The notes below the pieces were generated by a model. It did not search any database, had not been told where the DNA came from, and saw nothing but the letters and a program-made list of their open reading frames with translations. A stretch of DNA of 64,000 bases from Enterococcus mundtii (lineage in GTDB: Bacteria; Bacillota; Bacilli; Lactobacillales; Enterococcaceae), in NCBI RefSeq assembly GCF_002947535.1, contig NZ_PUAP01000017.1, positions 62,001 through 126,000 of the forward strand. The letters are read 5' to 3'. Position 1 is the stretch's first letter. Each line of letters begins with the position of its first letter. The translations under genes were made by a program, and so were the position numbers. Below are positions 36,851 to 44,394 of the stretch, piece after piece.

Positions 36851-37975
36851 TTATAAAATGGCTTTTAATATTGCTCTCACGCCTTTTTCATCTGCAGGAC
36901 GAGGATTCGTTCTCGTACAGCCATCTGCTAAGGCAGAGGTGGCAATTGCTTCTTCTTGTGTTGATACTTCTTTTGAAGACAAGCCGTATTCACTCAATGT
37001 CGCTGGCATCTCTAATTTTTCTCGCAGCTGTTTGATCATACGAATCAAATTCTGCACACCTAAACGAGGATTCTTCGTTTGCGTATTGCTTATGCAGTTT
37101 GCTAATGCCGCATATCGTTCAGCTACTTTGATCTCGGTCACTTGACCATTTCCTAAACCACTGTTGTAAGCAATCACTTCTGGCAGTAAGATCCCATTGA
37201 TCCGTCCATGTGGCACATGTAAACGAGCCCCCGCCGCATGAGCAATTCCATGATTTAGTCCTAATGAAGTCGAATTGAACGCCATCCCCGCCATACATGA
37301 AGCTAAGTGCATTTGTTCTCTTGCTTCTTTGTCTTGCCCATTTTTGTAAGCTCGCTCTAAATATTCGAAAACCAAAGCAACTACTTTCTCACATAAGGCA
37401 TCTGCGACTCCATTCGCTTCTGTGGAAACGTAGGATTCAATCACATGGGTCAGCACATCCATTCCTGTATCGGCAGTGATTTTTGGTGGGACACTCATGA
37501 CTAGTCCAGTGTCTAATATCGCAATATCCGGTTGGATCTCTTCTGTTACTAATGGGATCTTCAAACCTAATTCACTGATCGTGATCACTGAGAAGTTTGT
37601 CACCTCAGACCCTGTACCACTGGTTGTTGGGATCGCAATAAATTGTTCAGTCAAAAGATCCATTGTCTTTTGCCCAAAATATTTCATTGCTTTCGCTGCA
37701 TCGATTGCTGAACCACCACCGATTGCTACGATGACTTCACTTTGAAAACTTTCCATTTCTTTGATGCCTGAAACGATCTTATCAAGTGGTGGATCAGGGA
37801 CAATATCACTAAATACGTGATACTGGTCTAAATAAGTCGTGACTTTTTCTACCATGCCGTTTTCTACCATAAATGGATCAGTAACGATGAAAACACGCTT
37901 TTCTTTGATGTTCTCAAGACTTTGTAATGCATCTTCCCCCACAATGATCTGTGTTGAGAATTGTATATTTTCCAC
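36851..37975 (-). CDS. eutG: iron-containing alcohol dehydrogenase EutG
   Basis: A 374-residue group III alcohol dehydrogenase that reduces acetaldehyde to ethanol and regenerates NAD in the microcompartment. NAD-binding GGGSAIDAAKAM is near 90-101 and the metal-ligand region GLNHGIAHAAGARLHVPHGR near 248-267 with four His. The GTG at 37975 is preferred to an ATG two codons earlier because AAGGAGG then lies 7 bases upstream instead of 1. It is preceded by the riboswitch/EutX-like leader. Confidence 0.92.
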   Translation of the reverse strand: MENIQFSTQIIVGEDALQSLENIKEKRVFIVTDPFMVENGMVEKVTTYLDQYHVFSDIVPDPPLDKIVSGIKEMESFQSEVIVAIGGGSAIDAAKAMKYFGQKTMDLLTEQFIAIPTTSGTGSEVTNFSVITISELGLKIPLVTEEIQPDIAILDTGLVMSVPPKITADTGMDVLTHVIESYVSTEANGVADALCEKVVALVFEYLERAYKNGQDKEAREQMHLASCMAGMAFNSTSLGLNHGIAHAAGARLHVPHGRINGILLPEVIAYNSGLGNGQVTEIKVAERYAALANCISNTQTKNPRLGVQNLIRMIKQLREKLEMPATLSEYGLSSKEVSTQEEAIATSALADGCTRTNPRPADEKGVRAILKAIL

Positions 37976-37996
37976 GAACATTCCTCCTTAAAACCA

Positions 37997-38050
37997 AAAT
38001 AAAAGAGACTTCAAACCAATGGAAATCAAAAAATCCATTTGTCTGAAGCC
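37997..38050 (-). terminator. EutV-controlled terminator before eutG
   Basis: GGCTTCAGACAAATGG pairs with CCATTGGTTTGAAGTC, then TCTTTTATTTT on the minus strand. Its 5' arm overlaps the 3' arm of P2 at 38045-38060. Confidence 0.85.
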
Positions 38051-38087
38051 CCTTTGCTTCTTTTACAATCCATACAACAGCGTATGG
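38045..38087 (-). promoter_or_regulatory. ANTAR dual hairpin adjacent to the eutG terminator
   Basis: P1 (38070-38087): CCATAC, loop GCTGTT, GTATGG; position 1 is G, not A, but G4 is kept. P2 (38045-38060): GAAGC, loop AAAGGG, GCTTC, canonical A1/G4. The linker is 9 bases. Confidence 0.72.
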
Positions 38088-38132
38088 TGTCTATTCTGTA
38101 AGTATTAATCAACACATGCGCTGGGAATCAGC

Positions 38133-38172
38133 AGTACCCCATTGTACTTGAAATCTCTTTCCCCATTGAAAG
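38133..38172 (-). promoter_or_regulatory. second ANTAR dual hairpin upstream in the eutG leader (EutX-like)
   Basis: CTTTC, loop AATGGG, GAAAG (38157-38172); 8-base linker; AGTAC, loop AATGGG, GTACT (38133-38148). Both stems are perfect 5-bp and both loops fit the A1/G4 rule. It lies about 45 bases upstream of the eutG-proximal pair and is not attached to the terminator. Confidence 0.72.
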
Positions 38173-38245
38173 ACCAGCCCAATATTCCCATACACATCAT
38201 CGTGCTATGTGTGGGATTGAATCAAATATTCTTGGGCTGACTTTC
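38168..38245 (-). ncRNA. long hairpin that competes with the upstream ANTAR pair
   Basis: On the minus strand GAAAGTCAGCCCAA (38232-38245) pairs with TTGGGCTGGTCTTTC (38168-38182). The interior holds AATATT/AATATT and a smaller CCCACACA hairpin. Its 3' arm contains the 5' arm of the hairpin at 38157-38172, so both cannot form at once. Confidence 0.5.
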
Positions 38246-38317
38246 AAAAAACGTCATTTTTTAGCAACACCCTGTTTTGCCTCGAAACAGTTTGCCCAAT
38301 AATGAAAAATAAGAAAA

Positions 38318-38430
38318 GACCTGACTTAAAAGCTCGAACGCTTTATCACAGTGGCGGGACCGTGCCAGCATCTCACTGGCTTCCATTCGTATCTCTCATA
38401 AACATTTGATTAATCTAACAGCACTTTACC
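38318..38430 (-). promoter_or_regulatory. cobalamin (AdoCbl) riboswitch before eutG
   Basis: The minus strand has GAAGCCAGTGAGATGCTGGC and then ACGGTCCCGCCACTGTGA, a clear B12-box core. In E. faecalis and Listeria a riboswitch in this position controls an sRNA that sequesters EutV when AdoCbl is lacking. The expression platform that would end transcription is not clear to me; A6/T6 around TGACG at about 38247-38263 is one candidate. Confidence 0.9.
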
Positions 38431-38451
38431 ACACTGTTTGTGAAAAATCAA
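38423..38451 (-). promoter_or_regulatory. promoter of the riboswitch/EutX-like RNA
   Basis: TTGATT (38446-38451), 17-base spacer, TAAAGT (38423-38428) on the minus strand, placing the 5' end near 38416, just upstream of the riboswitch core. Confidence 0.55.
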
Positions 38452-38459
38452 ACACTTTT

Positions 38460-39041
38460 TTATAAACCTTCTTCTTTTATCTTATGGAAGACTTTCTCTC
38501 CTCTTGTATAAAAAACATCCTCTTGCCCCATTTGCACATTCATATAACGCGCCAACGCATAAAAATAGTCAGACAAGCGATTCACAAAAACGATCACTTC
38601 AGGATTGATCGCCGCAGTCGCACTTAAACGGACAATATGACGTTCCCCGCGACGAGCAATCGTTCGCGCCACATGGATCATGCTCGCACCTTGACAGCCA
38701 CCTGGTAAAATAAATCGTTCGATATCCGGTGATTGCTGTGTATAAAAATCAATCCGTTCTTCCAACCAAGTAACACTTTCTTTCTGGACTTTAAGCGGTC
38801 GTCCATCTTCCAAGACCGTTGATAAATCAGTTCCTACATCGAATAATAGTTGTTGTAGTTCTTCCAACTCTTTCTTAAAAACGTCTTGTTCTTTTGACAA
38901 TTGACTGATCGTATAGCCCAACCATGAGTTCAATTCATCAATCGTCCCATAACTTTCCACACGATCTGAATCTTTCGATACACTATGACCACCAACTAAT
39001 TTTGTCATTCCTTTGTCGCCTGTTTTCGTGTAGATTTTCAT
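38460..39041 (-). CDS. PduO-type cob(I)alamin adenosyltransferase
   Basis: A 193-residue adenosyltransferase. The N-terminal ATP-binding motif TKTGDKGMTKLVGG (about 4-17) and the later VNRLSDYFYALARYMN (about 153-168) are diagnostic for the PduO/MMAB family. It forms AdoCbl for EutBC. It overlaps eutP by four bases, with AGGAGGAG just upstream. It is unrelated in fold to the EutT-like protein at 26651, so the cluster carries two adenosyltransferases. Confidence 0.93.
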   Translation of the reverse strand: MKIYTKTGDKGMTKLVGGHSVSKDSDRVESYGTIDELNSWLGYTISQLSKEQDVFKKELEELQQLLFDVGTDLSTVLEDGRPLKVQKESVTWLEERIDFYTQQSPDIERFILPGGCQGASMIHVARTIARRGERHIVRLSATAAINPEVIVFVNRLSDYFYALARYMNVQMGQEDVFYTRGEKVFHKIKEEGL

Positions 39042-39475
39042 GATTCTCCTCCTAAGTATTCGATCAATTCTGCTAGTCCTGTTTTTTCGACTGATGAGAC
39101 TTCAAACAGCTTCGTTGCTCCAGCTGCAAGCAACTGCTCACGTACACGCGCCAACTCTTTTTCATCCTGGACTAAATCAACTTTGGTCATGATCCCGATC
39201 ACTTCTTTTGGAAAGATATGCCCAAAGCCTGGTGAAAAAATCTGTTCCTGGTCTAATGCACTTTGCACCAAACCAATCACTTCCGCTTCTGCCGCTGTCA
39301 CAGTCAAAGCAGAGTAGTATTGGCGATGTAGAATAAATTCCCCCGGTGTATCGATCATCTCAGGATGAAATTCTACCGCTTGGGTTTTGTCGTAAACGAT
39401 TGCTTCTCCTCGTAAAGCTTGACAAAGAGTAGTCTTCCCACAACCGATCGCCCCCATTAAAATGATTCTCTTCAT
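39038..39475 (-). CDS. eutP: EutP/PduV-type GTPase
   Basis: A 145-residue P-loop protein. Walker A is GAIGCGKTTLCQAL (residues 8-21), switch region DTPGEF (about 43-48) and MTKVD (about 94-98) is the guanine-specificity motif. E. coli EutP hydrolyses nucleotide, and the Salmonella protein has been reported as an acetate kinase. First gene of the eut cluster, with its own promoter and dual-hairpin leader. Confidence 0.9.
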   Translation of the reverse strand: MKRIILMGAIGCGKTTLCQALRGEAIVYDKTQAVEFHPEMIDTPGEFILHRQYYSALTVTAAEAEVIGLVQSALDQEQIFSPGFGHIFPKEVIGIMTKVDLVQDEKELARVREQLLAAGATKLFEVSSVEKTGLAELIEYLGGES

Positions 39476-39490
39476 TTACCTCTCCTCCAT

Positions 39491-39533
39491 AAAAAAAGCC
39501 TAAAAAAGCAGAAAAAGCTCTACTTTTTTAGGC
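39491..39533 (-). terminator. EutV-controlled terminator before eutP
   Basis: GCCTAAAAAAG pairs with CTTTTTTAGGC, then TTTTTTT on the minus strand. The 5' arm shares GCC with hairpin P2. Confidence 0.87.
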
Positions 39534-39570
39534 GTCATTGCCGTATCCATACGCACACATCGTTGTGTGC
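39531..39570 (-). promoter_or_regulatory. ANTAR dual hairpin (P1-P2) before eutP
   Basis: P1 (39553-39570): GCACAC, loop AACGAT, GTGTGC. Linker of 10 bases. P2 (39531-39542): GGC, loop AATGAC, GCC. Both loops have A1 and G4. Confidence 0.83.
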
Positions 39571-39581
39571 TTCTTTTCACC

Positions 39582-39610
39582 AGTGTAATCGCTTATTTCA
39601 AGTTTGTCAA
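39582..39610 (-). promoter_or_regulatory. eutP promoter
   Basis: TTGACA (39605-39610), 17-base spacer, TACACT (39582-39587) on the minus strand. Confidence 0.82.
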
Positions 39611-39671
39611 AATAAATCTTGCTCTATAATAACGAAAAACAATGAAAAATCTATTATATCATGTACATAAA

Positions 39672-39768
39672 TTTGAAGTTAACTTCTAATTTACGGTAAA
39701 AAAAACATTTTTTTGAAGTTAACTTCAAATTTAATGAAAATAATGATTTTTTTGAAGTTAACTTCAAA
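39672..39768. repeat. three 18-bp palindromes, 39-40 bases apart
   Basis: TTTGAAGTTAACTTCAAA occurs at 39712-39729 and 39751-39768 exactly, and at 39672-39689 with one changed base near the end. The third copy overlaps the -35 of the ATPase promoter. Even spacing near four helical turns suggests cooperative protein binding. Confidence 0.8.
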
Positions 39769-39779
39769 TATGGTATACT
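39752..39779 (+). promoter_or_regulatory. promoter of the AAA/DUF4143 gene
   Basis: TTGAAG (39752-39757), 16-base spacer, TATACT (39774-39779). The -35 lies within the third palindrome, so binding there would repress. Confidence 0.65.
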
Positions 39780-39814
39780 TACACCAACAATAGGATATTG
39801 GAGGAGGGATACCT

Positions 39815-41008
39815 TTGTTTCAACGACCTGATTATTTAAATCAATTGATCGATTTACAGAACACTGATTTCATCAAAATCATTACTGGCGTTAGACGGTC
39901 TGGTAAATCTGTGTTACTTATGCTCTACCAACGCTATTTATTGGAACAGGGTGTGGAACCAAATCATATTATTTATATCAATTTTGAATCATTCAATTAT
40001 CAAGTAGTCACAGATGCAGAGAAGTTTAGGGACGTGTTAGCACCATTGATTCCTCAAGATGAAGAAAAAGTATATTTTTTATTTGATGAGATCCAGCTTG
40101 TCGATGGATGGCAGCGTGTCGTCAATGGCATAAAAACTAGCTTTAATTGCGAGCTAGTCATCACTGGTTCAAATGCGAATATGTTATCTGGAGAACTTGC
40201 CACTTTACTTAGTGGCCGATACATTGAGATTCCTATCTATCCCTTGTCGTTTGATGAATTTTTAGCTGTTAAGGACATTGCAAAAGACTCTCGGTTTGTT
40301 GATCAAGCATATCAGGAATATGAACAATATGGTGGTTTTCCCAGTGTAGTATTAGCTGATGAGAGAATCAAAGATACGATTTTATCAGGGATCTTTGATA
40401 CGATCGTCCTGAACGATGTTGCCTTGCGTGCCGGTGTAAAAGATGCAACAGTGTTAAAAGCACTGATTCGTTTTTTATCAGACAATGTTGGCCAACTCGT
40501 CAATGCGTCAAGAATTGCGAACACATTAAAAAGTGAAGGAATCACAACGAGCACGCATACCATCAATCGCTACTTAGACCTATTGGAACATGGTTATCTC
40601 TTTTATCGTGCACAACAGTATGATATTAGAGGGCGAGAATATTTAAGAACGAATGGAAAATATTTCATTATTGATTCTGGACTTCGCAGAAATGCGGTAG
40701 GAAGAAAAGACGGTAATTATAGTAATCGTTTAGAAAATATCGTTTACGTCGAGTTGCTAAGACGAGGTTATCTAGTAGATGTTGGACGTCTTGACAATCA
40801 AGAAATCGATTTTGTTGCAAAAAAACTAGATGAAACACTCTATATCCAAGTGACCTATGAACTTCCCAAAAATAATCGTGAGACTGATAACTTACTTCAC
40901 ATCAAAGATAATCATAAAAAAATAGTGATTACCGGTAAATATTATGAGATCAAACAAGTAGATGGTATTCCGATTCAATACATCGTGGACTGGTTACTTG
41001 ATAAATAA
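39815..41008 (+). CDS. ATP-binding protein, AAA domain plus DUF4143
   Basis: A 397-residue STAND-like AAA ATPase. Walker A is GVRRSGKSVLL (about 25-35), Walker B VYFLFDEIQ (about 86-94), and a sensor-like ITGSNANMLSGEL lies near 115-127. The C-terminal part (about 190-397) is DUF4143 with a PD-(D/E)XK-like core (GRLDNQEIDFVAKK near 326-339, then IQVTYEL). The function of the family is unknown; members are common in accessory regions and vary between strains. TTG start with GGAGGAGGG upstream. Plus strand against the minus-strand neighbours, with its own operators and terminator, so it looks like an inserted single-gene unit. Confidence 0.85.
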   Translation: MFQRPDYLNQLIDLQNTDFIKIITGVRRSGKSVLLMLYQRYLLEQGVEPNHIIYINFESFNYQVVTDAEKFRDVLAPLIPQDEEKVYFLFDEIQLVDGWQRVVNGIKTSFNCELVITGSNANMLSGELATLLSGRYIEIPIYPLSFDEFLAVKDIAKDSRFVDQAYQEYEQYGGFPSVVLADERIKDTILSGIFDTIVLNDVALRAGVKDATVLKALIRFLSDNVGQLVNASRIANTLKSEGITTSTHTINRYLDLLEHGYLFYRAQQYDIRGREYLRTNGKYFIIDSGLRRNAVGRKDGNYSNRLENIVYVELLRRGYLVDVGRLDNQEIDFVAKKLDETLYIQVTYELPKNNRETDNLLHIKDNHKKIVITGKYYEIKQVDGIPIQYIVDWLLDK

Positions 41009-41029
41009 GCAGCTCAGCTAAATAAACGA

Positions 41030-41071
41030 ACGCCTAGCAAAGCAATCACTAATGACTACTTTGCTAGGCGT
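41030..41071. terminator. terminator between convergent genes
   Basis: ACGCCTAGCAAAG and its exact complement flank a 16-base loop. It lies between the ATPase (plus) and the PTS-associated gene (minus). T-tracts are modest on both sides. Confidence 0.7.
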
Positions 41072-41122
41072 ATTTACTTACTCATAAACTTTAATCCTTT
41101 AGCATCAAACTTCTTTTACTTC

Positions 41123-42025
41123 CTAACGCACGATCGAGCGTGACATCATCGCGATCGTATGACGATTTCCACGGATCGCACGGCTCATCGCCATGATATT
41201 TTCTACCGGAGCGATTCCAGAATAGCCGGCATCGCCGATATGTTGGATATCTACACCACAAATTTTATTTTGGATCGCAATTTGTTTGATCGTGTCTGAA
41301 TCGGATGATTCTTGGCTAGTACCAATTGCTGACATCACTAGCGCGCCCGCCGCATGGATCACTTTGACCGCCGCTTTTAATTCGACATCATCAAACCCTG
41401 GAACCGTTCCTACCGCAGGAACTAAGATCACATCCGCGCCTGCTTCAATGAAAGACTTGATTGCTTCTAGATCTGCTACTGGTTCATCGACTCCCGCACC
41501 ATGCATTTTTCCAGCGATGATCATGCCACCAAAGTATTCTTTTGCCATTGAGATTGCTTTTGTAATGGCATCATTGGTGACACCACTTCCTGGATTTCCT
41601 GTCAAACAGATAAAATCTAATCCCTGTTTTTTGGCTGCTTCCATTGTTTCACGAGTCGCTTGACGCCCCGCTGGGATATCAAGGCGATCTTCTGCCATCT
41701 TCGCCTCTAAATCAACCGGTTCAAGGTTCGCACCAATCGGTCTGCCGACTACTTTTCGTAACGTTTGAATGATCGGCTCTTCTTCCTTACCTTTCAAACC
41801 TGAAACGACTGGTTCTAATGCATCAAAAGCATTCAATAAAATCAAATCAGCGCCATACGCACGAGCAATTTCAGAGTTGGTCACATCTTCAATATTACTG
41901 TCCCGGATGACCACATTTTCTGAACAAATCACACGTCCTTCACTTGCTTTGATCGATTGTTTCAATTCTGCCCCAGTCATTGTCATGATCTCTGATGTTT
42001 GAGCGCTAATAAATCGTTTCACCAT
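41123..42025 (-). CDS. PTS-associated TIM-barrel-like protein of unknown function
   Basis: A 300-residue soluble protein. Glycine-rich turns suit a barrel: ICLTGNPGSGVTNDAI near 138-153, GGMIIAGKMHGAG near 164-176, DVILVPAVGTVPGF near 197-210 and SAIGTSQESSD near 231-241. I recognise it as the conserved partner of lactose/cellobiose-type IIC genes, sometimes labelled a HAD-like hydrolase, although no HAD motif (DXDX) is visible. It may be an aldolase or epimerase. AAGGAGG before the ATG; 12 bases after the IIC gene. Confidence 0.5.
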   Translation of the reverse strand: MVKRFISAQTSEIMTMTGAELKQSIKASEGRVICSENVVIRDSNIEDVTNSEIARAYGADLILLNAFDALEPVVSGLKGKEEEPIIQTLRKVVGRPIGANLEPVDLEAKMAEDRLDIPAGRQATRETMEAAKKQGLDFICLTGNPGSGVTNDAITKAISMAKEYFGGMIIAGKMHGAGVDEPVADLEAIKSFIEAGADVILVPAVGTVPGFDDVELKAAVKVIHAAGALVMSAIGTSQESSDSDTIKQIAIQNKICGVDIQHIGDAGYSGIAPVENIMAMSRAIRGNRHTIAMMSRSIVR

Positions 42026-42037
42026 GTTATTTCCTCC

Positions 42038-43321
42038 TTAAATTTCTTGCATTTCATTCATGCGGTTTTGTTTTTCCATCACTCCGAAGAATGGTAAATA
42101 AATCAAAATATTCAAAATCAAGCAAATGATTTGGATAATTGAACCTGAGATATGCCCCCCTGTAGCTAGAAAACCTGAGATGACAGGAGGCATGGTCCAA
42201 GGAACAGCAATTCCTACCGTTCCGTGAACAAAACCAAGGGACATCGCAAAATACGTCACCACAGCATTGACCATCGGTGCCAAAATAAATGGAATCAACA
42301 ACGTAACATTCAACACGATCGGCATCCCAAACATTGCCGGTTCATTGATATTGAATATACCTGGTGTCAATGTCAAAGGAACCATCGTTTTTGTCATTTT
42401 CGACGAATTTTTTCTCAAGCCAACGATTGCTGCCGCAATTACTAAACCTAGCGTAGCTCCTCCGCCACCCATATAAACAAAGTTTTCCATGAAAGGTTGT
42501 GTAATGATATGTGGTAATTTCTCACCAGCTTCTACTGCTACACGGTTCGCATCCGTATTCATCAACCAGATCGGCATGATGACAGAATTCACGACATTGG
42601 CGCCGTGGATACCCATGAACCAAAACAGGGAAACTAAGAAGATCGATACTAACGTACCACCCAATGTCCCACCAAGTAATCCTAGAGGACCACCAAAGAT
42701 TTCCATCAACAGTTGGTGAATGTTTCCTGAACCCCAATCAGTCATTTGAAATACTGCATAAATGACCAGCCAAAAAGTAAGAATCGATGCTCCTGGGATC
42801 AGAGCAGAGAAACTTTTCGCAACAGCTGGCTGGACAGAATCCGGCAAACGGACTTGGATGTTGTGATCAATAAACCATTTGAAAATCAATGTCGAAATAA
42901 TTGCAATGACCATTGCCACAAAAAGTCCTTGCGCACCCATAAATGCAGTGGGAATTCCAACACCGTCATCTGATACGAGATTCGGTGTGACTAGTAAAAA
43001 AGAAGAAATAGAAATGATGCCCGCAGATACTCCGTCTTTGTCATACTGAACAGCCAATGCATTCGCAATTCCAAAAGCCGCAACGAGACCCATGATCCCA
43101 AAACTAGCCGTGACACCTTTATTCAAATAAGCATCAATCCCATTCGCACTTAAGAAATCAGTCCAAGCATCCACTGGAAATGAGGAAATAATCAAAAACA
43201 GTGATCCCGTAATGATCAGTGGTAAAGCTAAGGTAATACCATTTCGAATCGCAATCAAAATCTTATTGTTCGAAACTTTTGCAGCAATCGGCAACATCTT
43301 ATTATTTATAAACTCGTTCAT
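42038..43321 (-). CDS. PTS sugar transporter subunit IIC, cellobiose/CelB type
   Basis: A 427-residue IIC protein with about ten membrane segments. GIHGANVVNSVIMPIW near 238-253 and FNINEPAMFGMPIV near 312-325 are the family motifs. No IIA or IIB neighbour, like the IIC at 6337. Its only operon partner is the TIM-barrel-like protein at 41123. The divergent GntR regulator probably controls it. Confidence 0.88.
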   Translation of the reverse strand: MNEFINNKMLPIAAKVSNNKILIAIRNGITLALPLIITGSLFLIISSFPVDAWTDFLSANGIDAYLNKGVTASFGIMGLVAAFGIANALAVQYDKDGVSAGIISISSFLLVTPNLVSDDGVGIPTAFMGAQGLFVAMVIAIISTLIFKWFIDHNIQVRLPDSVQPAVAKSFSALIPGASILTFWLVIYAVFQMTDWGSGNIHQLLMEIFGGPLGLLGGTLGGTLVSIFLVSLFWFMGIHGANVVNSVIMPIWLMNTDANRVAVEAGEKLPHIITQPFMENFVYMGGGGATLGLVIAAAIVGLRKNSSKMTKTMVPLTLTPGIFNINEPAMFGMPIVLNVTLLIPFILAPMVNAVVTYFAMSLGFVHGTVGIAVPWTMPPVISGFLATGGHISGSIIQIICLILNILIYLPFFGVMEKQNRMNEMQEI

Positions 43322-43392
43322 CTTTATCTTCTCCTATCTTATCAATGGTGGCGCTACTTTCGATTTCCCAAAAATAGCATTTCTTACCACGT

Positions 43393-43421
43393 ACTATAGC
43401 GGAAAAATAAAGCCCTTACAA
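43393..43421 (-). promoter_or_regulatory. promoter of the 42-43 kb PTS operon
   Basis: TTGTAA (43416-43421), 17-base spacer, TATAGT (43393-43398) on the minus strand. The spacer start (TGTAAGGGCTTTAT) weakly resembles a cre site. Confidence 0.65.
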
Positions 43422-43531
43422 ACCGCAAAATGAAAGATAATTTAATTTTTATAATCAAATTTTAATTTAAAATAGGTACATGTCGCTGTTGAGCTAAAAT
43501 TAAGTGCTAAATCCGCCATCTAAGAAGAAAC

Positions 43532-43553
43532 TGGTATGATATAATACATACCA
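43532..43553. promoter_or_regulatory. inverted repeat operator upstream of the GntR gene
   Basis: TGGTATG and CATACCA with 8 bases between; a -10-like TATAAT lies inside. It is 58 bases before the GntR start and fits autoregulation by a HutC/TreR-type protein. Confidence 0.6.
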
Positions 43554-43610
43554 AATAGCAAAGAATAAATTTTTCCTCATGATTATTTATAGAAAGGCAA
43601 GGAAGTAAAT

Positions 43611-44330
43611 TTGAGTAAATATGAACAACTATCGAATCTGATTCTCGAACGTATCCATCAAGGAGCGTATCCTCCCGATTCCTTTCTTCCAAGTGAACGA
43701 AAATTAATGGCAGAATTCGGTGTGACACGTGACACGATCCGTTCAGCATTAAAAAGTTTAGAATCCACAGGGTATATCGAAAAAATACCTGCACGAGGCA
43801 GTAAAGTGCTTGCCCATGACAAAATCGATTTTTTTGTTAGTGATCTGTCAGGAACTTCAGAAAAATATCATTCCGAAAATCATTCCTTCAACACAGAGAT
43901 CTTGTCATTGAAAAAAATTATCGTGGACGAGCAACTTAGAGAAAACTCCGGTTTTAGTTTAGGTGAATCCGTCTGGTATTTGCTGCGTCGCCGCTTGTTG
44001 AATGGTCGTGCGTTGATTCTAGAAGTAGATTATTTGCGCACCACTGTTGTTCCAGATCTAACCAAAGAAATCATCAACCAATCGCTATATCGTTACCTTG
44101 AAAATCAGTTGCATTTGAAATTGAACTGTTCAAAAAAAGAAATTTCTGTTGAGAATATCACCACTCCGATCGCACAATATTTAGATTTAGGAAAACATGA
44201 CAAAAACATCTTTGTTGTTAGGAATTGGGCATATTTGACTGATTATACCCACTTTCAATACACAGAAAGCTGGCATCAAGTCGACTCATTCAAATTCGTT
44301 TTGTTGGCTGATCGACCGATGAATCACTAA
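43611..44330 (+). CDS. GntR/HutC-family transcription regulator
   Basis: A 239-residue regulator. Winged helix at about 1-68 (ILERIHQGAYPPDSFLPSER, then VTRDTIRSALKSLESTGYI) and a UTRA ligand domain at about 85-235. The TTG start has AAGGAAG 7 bases upstream. It is divergent from the PTS operon at 42-43 kb, which it probably controls. Confidence 0.88.
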   Translation: MSKYEQLSNLILERIHQGAYPPDSFLPSERKLMAEFGVTRDTIRSALKSLESTGYIEKIPARGSKVLAHDKIDFFVSDLSGTSEKYHSENHSFNTEILSLKKIIVDEQLRENSGFSLGESVWYLLRRRLLNGRALILEVDYLRTTVVPDLTKEIINQSLYRYLENQLHLKLNCSKKEISVENITTPIAQYLDLGKHDKNIFVVRNWAYLTDYTHFQYTESWHQVDSFKFVLLADRPMNH

Positions 44331-44341
44331 TTAAGTAAAAT

Positions 44342-44382
44342 AAAAATGCCATTGAAAGAGTCCCCTTCCAATGGCATTTTTT
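44342..44382. terminator. bidirectional terminator between convergent genes
   Basis: AAAATGCCATTG and CAATGGCATTTT form a perfect stem, with T/A runs on both sides. It serves the GntR gene (plus) and the hydrolase gene (minus). Confidence 0.87.
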
Positions 44383-44394
44383 CATTATCACTAA

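Noticed and set aside
41123-42025. HAD-type hydrolase label for the PTS-associated protein
   Set aside because: No DXDX motif or other HAD signature is visible; the glycine-rich turns suit a barrel.
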